18,073 nt of DNA from an uncultured Alistipes sp. Its GTDB lineage: Bacteria > Bacteroidota > Bacteroidia > Bacteroidales > Rikenellaceae. Below, piece after piece: positions 1-8,183 of this stretch; position 1 is the stretch's first letter; each line of letters begins with the position of its first letter. Both the position numbers and the translations under genes were made by a program. The notes beneath the pieces were generated by a model. The model was not told the DNA's origin. It worked only from the letters and a program-made list of their open reading frames with translations, and made no database searches. The stretch covers positions 1-18,073 of the forward strand of contig UROX01000036.1 in assembly GCA_900549685.1 (NCBI GenBank), given 5' to 3'.

Positions 1-1467
1 GAAATACAGCAACAAACCTCGGGCAGAGCCGCTCGAAGCAGGAGCCTGCGGAACAGCAGTCCAAATGTAGGCAACGGAATTGACGCCCGAAGAAGCGCCG
101 CTGGCAAACTGATAGCCTACGGAAGGAAACAACCGGACAATTTCCGATTCGTCAGCCGTATTCCAGAAATCCTCGTCGGCGATTTCCTTGACGGTCAGAT
201 TCTGTTTGTCACCTTTCAACCAGCGGACCCGCAGTTCGAAATAGGGGCGATCCTTAGAGCAGTCGCTCCAACGGTATGCAGACAGATATTCGTTGGTTTC
301 ATCTTTGAACTTCAATGCGTAACAAACGTTCCGCGTGGTGCTGTAATAATCTGCCGTAAAACTCCGCAACTCACCGTCAATGAGAACCTTTTCGGGAATA
401 TCGGAGAAATTAACTTTACCGTCGAATTTGCAATGCTGCTCGATATTGACCCCATCGTAACAGTCGGATACGTAATAGAGTTCGGATTCAGCGGGAAGAT
501 GCCAGCCCTCGGGACATACGGTTTGTGCCGATTCGAAATTGTAGAATCCTATATCGTCGATTCCCTGCGATTGAGCAAACGTTTGCGGCGCAGTCCCGAC
601 GCAGAATTCCGAGAACGCTTCGAGCGGGTGCACGAGTTTTTTCTGAGCCGTGATCTTGCAGGTAGCAACGACAGTTCCGTGACTGACATTAATATCGGCC
701 TCTCCGATACCGACAGCAGCGACATTGCCTTCGGCATCGACTGTCGCAACCGACGTGTCGGTAGATTCCCATGTCAGGGTTTTATCGATCGCATCCTCGG
801 GAAGGACAGTAGCGGTAATTTTCAACGTCTCGCCGACGGTCAATTCGGCGGAAACAGGATCGAGCTCGATAGAAGAGACTTCGGCATAAACCGTCACCTC
901 GCAAAAAGCGGAGACCGCTCCATCCCCGGCGGTAGCGGAAACCGTCGTCTGACCCGGTTTCAAAGCGGAAACCTTACCCGTGCCATCGACTGTCGCAACC
1001 GACGTGTCGGTAGATTCCCACGTCAGGGTTCTATCGATCGCATCCTCGGGAAGGACAGTAGCGGTAATCTGCAGCGTCCCGCCGACGGCCAACGAGGCGG
1101 AGTCGGGATCCAGCTCGATAGAAGAGACCTCGGTATAAACCGTCACCTCGCAAGAGGCGGAAACCAACCCGCCCTCGGCAGTCGCAGTAATCGTTGTCCG
1201 ACCCGGTTTCAGAGCGGAAACCTTACCCGCGGCATCGACAGATGCAACTTCGGGCAGACTCGAACTCCAGGTCAAGGTCTTATTTTCGGCATCCTCAGGC
1301 AAAAGTGTCACGACAAGCGTCTGCGATTCTCCGGCTTTGATCGAAATCTCGGTATTCTCGAAACGAATCGACTCCAACAGGACAGGATCGTCTTCATCGT
1401 TGCATGCGGACAGAGACAGGACTGCTGCAAAACAACTTAACCAGCAAAGTACTTTTTTAATTTTCAT
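1..1467 (-). CDS. Surface lipoprotein with three bacterial Ig-like (Big_2) domains and a C-terminal FISUMP-type domain; 3' end cut by the window edge
   Basis: An open frame of 489 codons runs without a stop from the ATG at 1467-1465 to the left edge, so the C-terminus is missing. Residues 1-22 form a lipoprotein signal ending in the lipobox LSAC (Cys22). It is followed by NDEDD, an acidic stretch of the kind that sends Bacteroidota lipoproteins to the cell surface. Three Ig-like repeats of about 80 residues follow (roughly 33-111, 114-194, 197-277), with Big_2 hallmarks such as LPEDA, TLTWES and VATVDxxGKVSALKPG. Residues about 290-489 resemble the Fibrobacter succinogenes major paralogous (FISUMP) domain: CPEGWHLP at 318-325 and, near the edge, YIWTA and a final LLLYF. 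Such proteins are surface-exposed and the Ig domains usually act as spacers or adhesive stalks; the ligand is unknown. The gene follows tex on the same strand after a 317-base gap. Architecture is fairly sure, function is not. Confidence 0.85.
   Translation of the reverse strand, partial: MKIKKVLCWLSCFAAVLSLSACNDEDDPVLLESIRFENTEISIKAGESQTLVVTLLPEDAENKTLTWSSSLPEVASVDAAGKVSALKPGRTTITATAEGGLVSASCEVTVYTEVSSIELDPDSASLAVGGTLQITATVLPEDAIDRTLTWESTDTSVATVDGTGKVSALKPGQTTVSATAGDGAVSAFCEVTVYAEVSSIELDPVSAELTVGETLKITATVLPEDAIDKTLTWESTDTSVATVDAEGNVAAVGIGEADINVSHGTVVATCKITAQKKLVHPLEAFSEFCVGTAPQTFAQSQGIDDIGFYNFESAQTVCPEGWHLPAESELYYVSDCYDGVNIEQHCKFDGKVNFSDIPEKVLIDGELRSFTADYYSTTRNVCYALKFKDETNEYLSAYRWSDCSKDRPYFELRVRWLKGDKQNLTVKEIADEDFWNTADESEIVRLFPSVGYQFASGASSGVNSVAYIWTAVPQAPASSGSARGLLLYF
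735..1068 (-). repeat. Near-identical 85-bp direct repeats inside the Ig-domain region, period 249 bp
   Basis: The segments 735-819 and 984-1068 differ at only two of 85 positions by eye, and both lie in the same codon register exactly 249 bases (83 codons) apart. Flanking parts of the unit are also similar, for example the CTCGATAGAAGAGAC segment near 864 and 1113. The third Ig domain (about 1135-1371) is clearly diverged. This points to a recent duplication of one Ig domain, or gene conversion between two. Confidence 0.9.
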
Positions 1468-1784
1468 AATTATTTTTTTAAAGGAATGTACCTGATACCG
1501 CATGGAATTGATCCGAATCGGAGACAGCACTTTTCGAGCAATCCATTTGTCTAATTCTCAAGGGACGAAAGTACTGAAAAAACCCTGTCATTGTCTTCGA
1601 AAATACAAATTGTTTCTCCGAATGCGGTTACATCGACCGGGCAAGCATTTCGAACTGCTTACCGATCCCGTCCGAACGGGTAAAAACGAAAGTCGTCGAT
1701 CCGCATACATGAACTGCGAACAATAGCGGACGGATCGGGAAATTCGTTCTCCCGAAACTCGATCACAGCGAAACACATGGCTGT
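1468..1784. other. Gene-free 317-bp gap between tex and the lipoprotein gene
   Basis: No convincing gene is seen. On the minus strand there are two -7-like boxes with one mismatch each to TAnnTTTG: TACTTTCG (1573-1566) and TATTTTCG (1605-1598). Neither has a well-placed -33 TTTG. The arms 1662-1674 and 1727-1738 form an imperfect inverted repeat with one bulged base; its left arm overlaps a short hairpin, CCCGT-CCGA-ACGGG (1667-1680). A promoter for the lipoprotein gene is expected here but cannot be placed firmly. Short reading frames on both strands have no recognisable content. Confidence 0.5.
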
Positions 1785-3932
1785 CTACCGGGGTACATCC
1801 CGCATCGAAAGGCCGATGCGTCCGCGCGCACGGTCGATTTCTACGACCCGTACCCTCACCCGCTGATGCAACGTAACCGCCTCGGCAGGCGACGAGACAT
1901 AACGGTCGGCCAACCGGGAAATATGGACCAGTCCGTCCTGCTTGACCCCTATATCGACGAAAGCCCCGAACGCAGTAATGTTGGTCACGACACCCGGCAG
2001 AATCATCCCTTCGCGCAGATCGTCTATCGAATGGACATCGGCGAATTCGAAAACTTCAGCCTCGCCCCTCGGATCGAGACCGGGTCTGTCCAGTTCGGCC
2101 ATGATATCGAGCAGCGTAGGCATGCCCGCCCGAGAAGATACGTAACGTGCCGGATCGACCTTCCGCCGCAGATCGGCCCGGGCGAGCAGATCGGACACCC
2201 GGACACCCAGATCGCGGGCCATATGTTCGACGATTCCGTAGGATTCGGGGTGCACGGCACTCGCATCGAGCGGATTCTCCGCTCCCGGAATCCGCAGAAA
2301 ACCGGCACACTGCTCGAATGTCCGTGCCCCGAGGCGCGGTACCTTCAGCAGTTCGCGGCGCGAACGGAAACCGCCGACAGCGCTCCGATAGGCGACGATC
2401 TCACGGGCCAGCGCAGGTCCCAGCCCCGACACATAGGAAAGAAGCCGGGCCGAAGCCGTATTGAGATTGACTCCCACCCGGTTCACGCAGCTCTCGACGA
2501 CCGCATCGAGACTCCTTTTGAGCTTTCCTCTATCCACGTCGTGCTGATACTGTCCCACGCCGATCGACTCCGGATCGATCTTAACGAGTTCCGACAGCGG
2601 ATCGATGAGCCGGCGGCCGATCGAAACGGCTCCCCGCACCGTCGCATCGTGATCGGGAAACTCCTCGCGCCCGGCCTCGGAAGCCGAATAGACCGAAGCG
2701 CCGTCTTCGCTGACCATGAAAATACGGACCGAGGCGTCCAGTCCCAGGCTCCGTACCCACCACTCGGTCTCGCGGCCGGCCGTACCGTCGCCGACTGCCA
2801 CGGCCTCGATGCGGTACGCAGCGACCATCGACGAAAGACGCTGTCCGGCCTCCCGGTCCTGGCGCTGGGGAGGGTGGGGATAGACCGTCTCGTAATGCAG
2901 CAGATCGCCCCGTTCGTCGAGGCACACGACCTTGCAGCCGGTTCTGAAACCGGGATCGAGCGCCAGCACGCGCCGGGGACCGAGCGGAGCGGAAAGCAAC
3001 AGCTGGCGCAGGTTGTCGGCAAAGATCCGGATCGCCTCGTCATCGGCTTTTTCGCGGGCCTTCGTCATGGATTCGTTCTCCATCGAAGGGGCGATCAGGC
3101 GTTTGCAGGCATCCGCCGCGGCGGCCTCCACATAGGGCCGGGCAGGCGAATCGCGCCGGACGACCATCGAACGAAGACGTTCGAGCAAAGCTCCCGGATC
3201 GGCCGGAACGACCGAAAGCCGGAGAAAGCCCTCGCGCTCACCGCGGGCCATAGCCAGAAAACGGTGGGAGGGAATCCGTCTCAACGGTTCGCTCATATCG
3301 AAATAGTCGGAATATTTCACGCCCTCGTCCTCGCGTCCCTTCACGGCACGGGAGGCGACGATACCCTCCCTTTCGTAAATCCGCCGGACCGTCCGGCGTA
3401 CCCGTTCGTCCTCGGCGATCCATTCGGCCATGATGTCGCAGGCTCCGGCGAGCGCCTGATGCTCGTCCTGCGGACCGCCCGACGCGAAACGCCGGACCAG
3501 CGACGAGACGGGCACGGCATCCTGCCGCATGAGCAGCGCGGCCAACGGCTCCAGTCCCTTCTCCCGGGCCACCGAGGCCCGGGTTTTCCGTTTGGGCTTG
3601 TAAGGCAGATAAATATCCTCCAGACCGGCGCTGTCGTAACACTGTTCGATCCGCCGGCGCAATTCGTCGGTCAGCCGGCCCTGCTCCTCGATCGTGGAAA
3701 GGATCGTCCGCTTGCGTTTCCCGAGTTCGTCCAGGCGTTCCAGCCGTTCGCGTATCGCACCGATCTGCACTTCGTCCAGTCCCCCGGTAGCCTCCTTGCG
3801 GTACCGGCTCAGGAACGGAACGGTAGCCCCCTCCCGCAACAAGCGCACGGTGTTACGCACACCTGCGAGAGGCAGAGCGCACAGAGCGGCCACCTGCCGC
3901 ACGATATCGTCGTTCGATTCGGTCGTCGTCAT
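1785..3932 (-). CDS. tex: Tex-family RNA-binding protein (S1 / YqgF / HhH), transcription accessory protein
   Basis: The protein is 715 residues, slightly shorter than typical Tex (about 770). The helical N-terminal Tex region covers about 1-310, with the conserved segment ATVPFLSRYRKEATGGLDE (36-54) and YLPYKPKRKTRA (108-119). A YqgF/RNase H-like domain starts near 321, with DPGFRTG at 326-332. The helix-hairpin-helix part includes GVNLNTAS (487-494) and continues to about 546, and an S1 domain lies at about 640-712 (GAFVDIGVKQDGLVHIS). Tex is a cytoplasmic nucleic-acid-binding protein linked to transcription and RNA handling; its exact role in this phylum is not established. The ATG at 3932-3930 begins MTTTESNDDIV and fits the family start. 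A good promoter lies just upstream, giving an expected leader of only about ten bases. The gene is divergent from pepP. Confidence 0.96.
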   Translation of the reverse strand: MTTTESNDDIVRQVAALCALPLAGVRNTVRLLREGATVPFLSRYRKEATGGLDEVQIGAIRERLERLDELGKRKRTILSTIEEQGRLTDELRRRIEQCYDSAGLEDIYLPYKPKRKTRASVAREKGLEPLAALLMRQDAVPVSSLVRRFASGGPQDEHQALAGACDIMAEWIAEDERVRRTVRRIYEREGIVASRAVKGREDEGVKYSDYFDMSEPLRRIPSHRFLAMARGEREGFLRLSVVPADPGALLERLRSMVVRRDSPARPYVEAAAADACKRLIAPSMENESMTKAREKADDEAIRIFADNLRQLLLSAPLGPRRVLALDPGFRTGCKVVCLDERGDLLHYETVYPHPPQRQDREAGQRLSSMVAAYRIEAVAVGDGTAGRETEWWVRSLGLDASVRIFMVSEDGASVYSASEAGREEFPDHDATVRGAVSIGRRLIDPLSELVKIDPESIGVGQYQHDVDRGKLKRSLDAVVESCVNRVGVNLNTASARLLSYVSGLGPALAREIVAYRSAVGGFRSRRELLKVPRLGARTFEQCAGFLRIPGAENPLDASAVHPESYGIVEHMARDLGVRVSDLLARADLRRKVDPARYVSSRAGMPTLLDIMAELDRPGLDPRGEAEVFEFADVHSIDDLREGMILPGVVTNITAFGAFVDIGVKQDGLVHISRLADRYVSSPAEAVTLHQRVRVRVVEIDRARGRIGLSMRDVPR

Positions 3933-3949
3933 TTTCTTCGGTTTTCGGA

Positions 3950-3982
3950 CAAAAATAGGGAAACCGTTCCGATTGAGGCAAA
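3950..3982 (-). promoter_or_regulatory. Predicted Bacteroidota-type promoter of tex
   Basis: Read on the minus strand, TTTG (3982-3979) is followed after 21 bases by TATTTTTG (3957-3950), an exact match to the -7 consensus TAnnTTTG. Transcription should start near 3943, about ten bases before the tex ATG. Confidence 0.55.
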
Positions 3983-3989
3983 AAAAACG

Positions 3990-3997
3990 TAATTTTG
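3990..3997 (+). promoter_or_regulatory. Predicted -7 promoter element of pepP
   Basis: TAATTTTG fits the -7 consensus TAnnTTTG exactly and lies 68 bases before the pepP ATG. No clear -33 TTTG is present at 19-21 bases; the nearest TTG (3973-3975) is only 14 bases upstream. The element stands back to back with the tex promoter. Confidence 0.4.
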
Positions 3998-4065
3998 AAC
4001 ATCGCAGCCGGACGGTCCCCGACGCAGGACCGTAGCTCCGGCTTTCATTTCAAACCCATTTCGCC

Positions 4066-5460
4066 ATGTTCAAAAAAGAGACATACATCGCACGCCGCCG
4101 GGCGCTGCTCGCGAGGCTTTCGGACGGGATCGTGTTGCTTCCCGGCAACAGCGAGTCGCCGGCCAACTATCCGAGCAACCAGTTCCGGTTCCGGCAGGAC
4201 AGCACGTTCCTCTACTTCTTCGGACTCGACCATCCCGACTACGTGGGTCTGCTCGACGTGGATTCGGGCGAGGAGATGCTCTACGGAGACGACTATACGA
4301 TCGACGACATTATCTGGATGGGCCCCCAACCCTCGCTTGCCGAAAAGGCGCAGAGCGTAGGCATCGCACACACCCGGCCGCTCTCCCAGCTCGCCAAACG
4401 AATCGAAGCCGCCGTGGCCAAAGGCCGCCGCATCCACTTCCTGCCTCCGTACCGGGGCGAAACGACCCTGATGTTGAGCCGTCTGCTGGGCATCGTGTCC
4501 GACCGTCTGCCGGCCTATGTGTCGGTCGAGCTGGCCAAAGCCGTCGTCGCGCTGCGCGAGATCAAGGACGCCGACGAAATCGCCGAAATAGAAAAAGCCT
4601 GCGAGATAGGCTCCAAAATGCACAGGACGGCTATGCGGATGTGCCGGCCCGGCGTGGTGGAGCAGGAAATCGCCGGAGCCATCGAGAGCGTCGCCCTGCA
4701 ATACGGCGCGGGCGTGTCGTTCCACTCCATCGTCAGCCAGAACGGCGAGACGCTCCACAACCATTACCACGGCAACACGCTGCTCAGTGGCAAACTGATG
4801 CTCGTGGACGCCGGAGCCGAGACGACGATGAACTATTGCAGCGACTTCACGCGGACGATCCCCGTGAGCGGCCGTTTCACCCAGAAACAGAAAGACATCT
4901 ACGACATCGTGCTGGCCGCCAACACCCGCACGTTCGAACTGGCCGCACCGGACGAGTTCTACTACCGGATGCACAACGAGGCTTCGCTCGTTATCGCCGA
5001 AGGACTCCGCTCGCTGGGCCTCATGCGGGGCGACATGCAGGAAGCCGTGGCCGTCGGGGCACAGGCGCTGTTCATGCCGCACGGGCTGGGTCACCAGATG
5101 GGACTCGACGTGCACGACATGGAAAACATCGGCGAAAAATACGTCGGCTACGACGAGGAGACGCTGCGCAGCTCCACCCCCGGTCTTTCGTCGTTGCGTA
5201 TGGGCAAACGGCTGCGCGAGGGACTCGTCATCACCGTCGAACCGGGCATCTACTTCATTCCGGCCCTGATCGACAAGTGGGAGAGGGAAGGACTCAGCGG
5301 AGGATTCATCGATTTCGCCAAAGTGCGGGAATATACGGACTTCGGCGGTATCCGCATCGAGGACGACATGCTCATCACCTCCTACGGCAACCGGTTGCTG
5401 GGCAACAGCCGCCCTCCGGTCACGACCGCCGAGATCGAAGCCTTCATGGCCGAACGGTAA
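4066..5460 (+). CDS. pepP: Aminopeptidase P (Xaa-Pro aminopeptidase, M24B family)
   Basis: The protein is 464 residues with no signal peptide, so probably cytoplasmic. It removes N-terminal residues that precede proline. The N-terminal creatinase-like domain (about 1-165) includes NQFRFRQDSTFLYFFGLDHP (38-57). The pita-bread catalytic domain follows, with the full set of predicted dinuclear metal ligands: Asp248 (LVDAGAE), Asp260 (CSDFTRT), His343 (HGLGHQMGLDVHD), Glu392 (TVEPGIYF) and Glu432 (GGIRIEDD). The ATG at 4066 (MFKKETYIARR) matches the usual family start, and the next in-frame Met is internal to conserved sequence. The gene stands alone on the plus strand, divergent from tex, and its stop is 17 bases before a long hairpin terminator. 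It is complete and all key residues are intact. Confidence 0.96.
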   Translation: MFKKETYIARRRALLARLSDGIVLLPGNSESPANYPSNQFRFRQDSTFLYFFGLDHPDYVGLLDVDSGEEMLYGDDYTIDDIIWMGPQPSLAEKAQSVGIAHTRPLSQLAKRIEAAVAKGRRIHFLPPYRGETTLMLSRLLGIVSDRLPAYVSVELAKAVVALREIKDADEIAEIEKACEIGSKMHRTAMRMCRPGVVEQEIAGAIESVALQYGAGVSFHSIVSQNGETLHNHYHGNTLLSGKLMLVDAGAETTMNYCSDFTRTIPVSGRFTQKQKDIYDIVLAANTRTFELAAPDEFYYRMHNEASLVIAEGLRSLGLMRGDMQEAVAVGAQALFMPHGLGHQMGLDVHDMENIGEKYVGYDEETLRSSTPGLSSLRMGKRLREGLVITVEPGIYFIPALIDKWEREGLSGGFIDFAKVREYTDFGGIRIEDDMLITSYGNRLLGNSRPPVTTAEIEAFMAER

Positions 5461-5477
5461 CCGTCAGGAACGGTTTC

Positions 5478-5520
5478 GCGCACACAGGGGACGATACGGT
5501 ATCGTCCCCTGTGTGCGCTT
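5478..5520 (+). terminator. Long hairpin terminator after pepP (possibly bidirectional)
   Basis: The arms 5478-5497 (GCGCACACAGGGGACGATAC) and 5499-5518 are perfect reverse complements over 20 bases with a single central base, so about 19 pairs close a 3-base loop. The following T-run is short (TTAT). The position, 17 bases after the pepP stop, makes a terminator likely. Its symmetry means it could also stop transcription coming from the other side. Confidence 0.7.
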
Positions 5521-5777
5521 ATCATCGCCCCCTCGTCTCAGTAGTGCCGCGATTTCCGCTGCCGACCGCAGCCAGCAGGACAAAGAAACGAATGCTGAAG
5601 GACAAACCCAAGCGATACCGGTGCCACAAAAAACAGGCAGAAAGCATTCTCTCGAATGACGGCGGATACAAAATTTTCGGACGGACCGGACCCGCTCCCC
5701 CGTCTCGGCGGAAACAAGACCTGCGGCAGGCAAACGCAGCGGACACGAATGCCGGAACGCCGCAAAATATACCCGCA

Positions 5778-5815
5778 CAAAAACATCCCTGCCCGAATGA
5801 CTTCGGACAGGGATG
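5778..5815 (-). terminator. Rho-independent terminator of the alpha-galactosidase gene
   Basis: The arms CATCCCTG-C-CCGAA (5784-5797) and TTCGG-A-CAGGGATG (5802-5815) pair over 13 bases with one C/A mismatch around a 4-base loop. On the minus strand the stem is followed directly by TTTTTG (5783-5778). It lies 106 bases beyond the gene's stop. Confidence 0.75.
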
Positions 5816-5921
5816 GAATCGTACATCGGATCTGTCGTCCGGCTGCGTTTTCTCAGATGCTTCGCAGACCCGGACGATTATCCTCCGTTCCGGCCGCTAC
5901 GGCCGCAGGAGGTACGGGAAA

Positions 5922-8000
5922 TCAGTTTTTCGCACCGAGTTCTTCGATGCGCCAGAGTTTGGCTTCGGGCGCTGCGGCGAAGACGATCTTCAACCCGTTC
6001 TCCATCCACTCGCGACCGGTCGCTTCGCGGGCTTCGCCGGTATCCATATCGGTCACGCGGTAGCGTTTATCGGCCTCCAGGCCTTTGAGCCTGCACGTGC
6101 CCGATTCGTAGATCGAACCCGGACGGTTGAACATCTGAGCGAACCCCGTACCCGTTTCGGGCCGGAAGAACATCCAACCGATCCATACGTCGTTCTGGAG
6201 GCTGTAAGGCGTCAGCGGATAATAATTGCCGCGATAATCGCCTTGTATCTCGCGCCACTGGGCGAGCAGGCGGCGCAGCAGCGGATAGTCGGCATCCTTG
6301 ATGCGGGCATCGAGGTTCAGCACGATCGAAGGGTTCATGTTGCTGCGGAAATCATAGGCCGTGATGCGGTTCACTCCGGCGCCGGAGAACGGTATCCAGG
6401 ACGAGATACCGTAGGTCTGTCCCTGTACGCCGAGCGGTTCGAACGCATAGTCGCTCCGCCAGAGCGGTACGGCACGGCGCAGGTTTTCGAGTTCGAGCCG
6501 TTTTCCGCCCGCCGCACAGATGTCGAAAAGCATATTCGGGTGACGTTTCTGCAGTTGGTCCATGTAATCAAGGTACCCCATTACATGCTGAATTTCGGCC
6601 ATACCCTGACGGTCGGGATGCAGGCGGTCGTGATCGTCCCAGTAATCGCCGGCCATCACCGCGAAATCCTGACGGTAGAGATCGATATCCTCGCTCACGA
6701 GCAGACTGTCCACATGATCGACCATCCACTGCCGGGCTTCGGGGATGCCGTAATTGAAAAACCCGGGATGCACCTCGCTGCCGGTCACCTTGGCCAGCCA
6801 TTCGGGCCGATGTTCCCACAGCCAGCTGCCGCGCATTACCCGTTCGGGCTCGAACCAGAGCAACGTATTGACACCCTTGGCATGTCCGTGATCGCTAATG
6901 GCGCGAAGCCCATTGGGATAACGTTCGGGATCGGGCCACCAACTGCCGATAAGATCCTGCCACGTTCCGCCTTTGTGGGGATACCATCCGGCATCCATCC
7001 ACCAGTAATCCAGCTTGACGCCCTCTTCGAGATAACGGTCGATGAACTCCATCTGGTCGCGGTCCGTAGCCCGGAACATTTCGGCGAAGAAAGACGAGCT
7101 GGCCGCTTCCAGAATCGGTTCGGGAAGTTTTCCGCCCGGACGGGGCAGGTTGTGGTCGTACATCCAGCCGCGGAACATGTTCTGAGACTCCTCGCGGTCG
7201 CCCTGCCAGAACATCAGCGCCACGAGCGGCGTGCGGATCTCTTCGCCGGGCATCAGGCGGAGACGCGTATGGATTTGTCCGACGCGCACCGTGAGCGCCG
7301 AATCGAGCGAACGGTCGAACGACGCCTTCCAGCGGGCCGGCCAGCCCACGGCGGCGATCATGCCTTGCGTCCCCGAATCGGTGATCCATTCGGCATTGAA
7401 AAAGGGCAGATTGAGTGCCGTGGGAAATCCGGCCCAGAACGCACCCTTAACGATCGAATCCTGTTTGGCGAGCCGCACGCGGTAGGGTTGGAACTCCTGT
7501 ATCCCCTGAATGCCCTGCGCTCCCGAAGAACCGCCGATATGGTAATTGATATACACCCTGTCGCTGCCGTCGAGTCCGACCGGAGCGTCGAGCGTGCGGA
7601 TGTCCTCAATAATATCCGTCTCGGCACGGCCACCGTTACGCAGCCAAACGACCCATTCCACAGCCGGATAGTCGGCGTAACGGACGATCTCGCAACGGAC
7701 TTCAAGCCCGCTCTCAGGATCGGTATAACGGCGCACCTCGCTCTCGCGGCATCCGTCCAGCCGGTGGGTCGAAACCTTCAGCTTCCACGATCCCAGCAAC
7801 TCGTCTGACGTGCGGCCGCCGTAACGGAAACTGAACGGCAATCCGTTTCTGCCCGAAAACCGTTCGGCCACCCATACCTTGCAAGCGCTGTCTGCCGCCG
7901 CAGACCAGTTTTTCGCCTCGCATTTGCCTTTCGCGCTCAACGACAAGCCCAGCGAGCAGCAGGCGATGACGAACCATCCAAATTTTCTTTTCATATTCAT
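5922..8000 (-). CDS. Secreted alpha-galactosidase-like glycoside hydrolase (GH36 / clan GH-D type)
   Basis: From the ATG at 8000 the protein has 692 residues. Residues 1-23 (MNMKRKFGWFVIACCSLGLS then LSA) look like a signal peptide, so it should act in the periplasm or outside. ATGs at 7994 and 8021 are alternatives; the frame stays open to 8672, but that stretch reads as Arg/Ser-rich noise. An N-terminal beta-sandwich domain (about 30-285) precedes a TIM-barrel (about 295-590) and a C-terminal beta domain. Barrel motifs are DYWWMDAGWYP (331-341), LLWFEPERV (380-388), LYRQDF with the predicted nucleophile Asp445, and CAAGGKRLELE (495-505). In GH36 the pattern C-x5-R-x-D carries the acid/base Asp; here that position is Glu503. 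The family releases alpha-galactosyl ends from oligosaccharides such as raffinose or from galactomannan, but the substrate cannot be read from sequence. Terminators lie on both sides, so it is probably monocistronic. Confidence 0.9.
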   Translation of the reverse strand: MNMKRKFGWFVIACCSLGLSLSAKGKCEAKNWSAAADSACKVWVAERFSGRNGLPFSFRYGGRTSDELLGSWKLKVSTHRLDGCRESEVRRYTDPESGLEVRCEIVRYADYPAVEWVVWLRNGGRAETDIIEDIRTLDAPVGLDGSDRVYINYHIGGSSGAQGIQGIQEFQPYRVRLAKQDSIVKGAFWAGFPTALNLPFFNAEWITDSGTQGMIAAVGWPARWKASFDRSLDSALTVRVGQIHTRLRLMPGEEIRTPLVALMFWQGDREESQNMFRGWMYDHNLPRPGGKLPEPILEAASSSFFAEMFRATDRDQMEFIDRYLEEGVKLDYWWMDAGWYPHKGGTWQDLIGSWWPDPERYPNGLRAISDHGHAKGVNTLLWFEPERVMRGSWLWEHRPEWLAKVTGSEVHPGFFNYGIPEARQWMVDHVDSLLVSEDIDLYRQDFAVMAGDYWDDHDRLHPDRQGMAEIQHVMGYLDYMDQLQKRHPNMLFDICAAGGKRLELENLRRAVPLWRSDYAFEPLGVQGQTYGISSWIPFSGAGVNRITAYDFRSNMNPSIVLNLDARIKDADYPLLRRLLAQWREIQGDYRGNYYPLTPYSLQNDVWIGWMFFRPETGTGFAQMFNRPGSIYESGTCRLKGLEADKRYRVTDMDTGEAREATGREWMENGLKIVFAAAPEAKLWRIEELGAKN

Positions 8001-8028
8001 TTCGAGTTTGGTTTTTATCATAAAATCG

Positions 8029-8048
8029 TTTCGTGCACGTACACGAAA
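8029..8048. repeat. 20-bp near-perfect palindrome just upstream of the alpha-galactosidase start
   Basis: TTTCGTGCACGTACACGAAA has arms TTTCGTG and CACGAAA around a core ACGT, with one mismatched pair. It sits 29 bases before the chosen ATG. As DNA it could be an operator for a dimeric regulator; as RNA it forms a 7-bp stem near the ribosome start region. A shorter relative, TTTCGAATACGTACGAAA, is at 8299-8316. Confidence 0.5.
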
Positions 8049-8183
8049 GTCGGTCTGACGCAAGGCGAAAAATCCACCGAAGATATTTTTTGCGCCCGGG
8101 CACCCGCCTCGTTCCGCGAATGACAACCGATGATACGGGAAAACGGATGTCGTCATTCGCGACGCCGTGTAGCAGACATATAG

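Larger units (their letters stand above)
5461..5921. other. Gene-free 461-bp stretch between convergent pepP and the alpha-galactosidase gene
   Basis: The stretch holds a pepP terminator at its left end (5478-5520) and an alpha-galactosidase terminator at 5778-5815. A third hairpin at 5882-5912 has a stem around CGGCCG-CTA-CGGCCG and outer arms CCTCC/GGAGG, but no T-run. The middle part, about 5521-5777, shows no gene or promoter that I can recognise; short frames on both strands read as low-complexity Arg/Ser/Pro-rich sequence. Confidence 0.6.

Noticed and set aside
433..1440. 335-codon plus-strand frame with repeated Arg/Asp-rich units
   Set aside because: The repetition only mirrors the duplicated Ig domains on the minus strand.
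1866..3992. Long plus-strand open frame (708 codons) across tex
   Set aside because: It is antisense to a clear Tex protein, its translation is Arg/His/Gly-rich without domains, and such long antisense frames are expected in GC-rich genes.
5464..5826. Possible small minus-strand gene of about 120 codons in the convergent gap
   Set aside because: It spans both terminators, has no promoter or domain, and its translation is low-complexity.
4641..7808. 1055-codon plus-strand frame spanning pepP, the gap and the alpha-galactosidase
   Set aside because: It crosses two terminators and overlaps two well-supported genes in other frames; no domain is seen.
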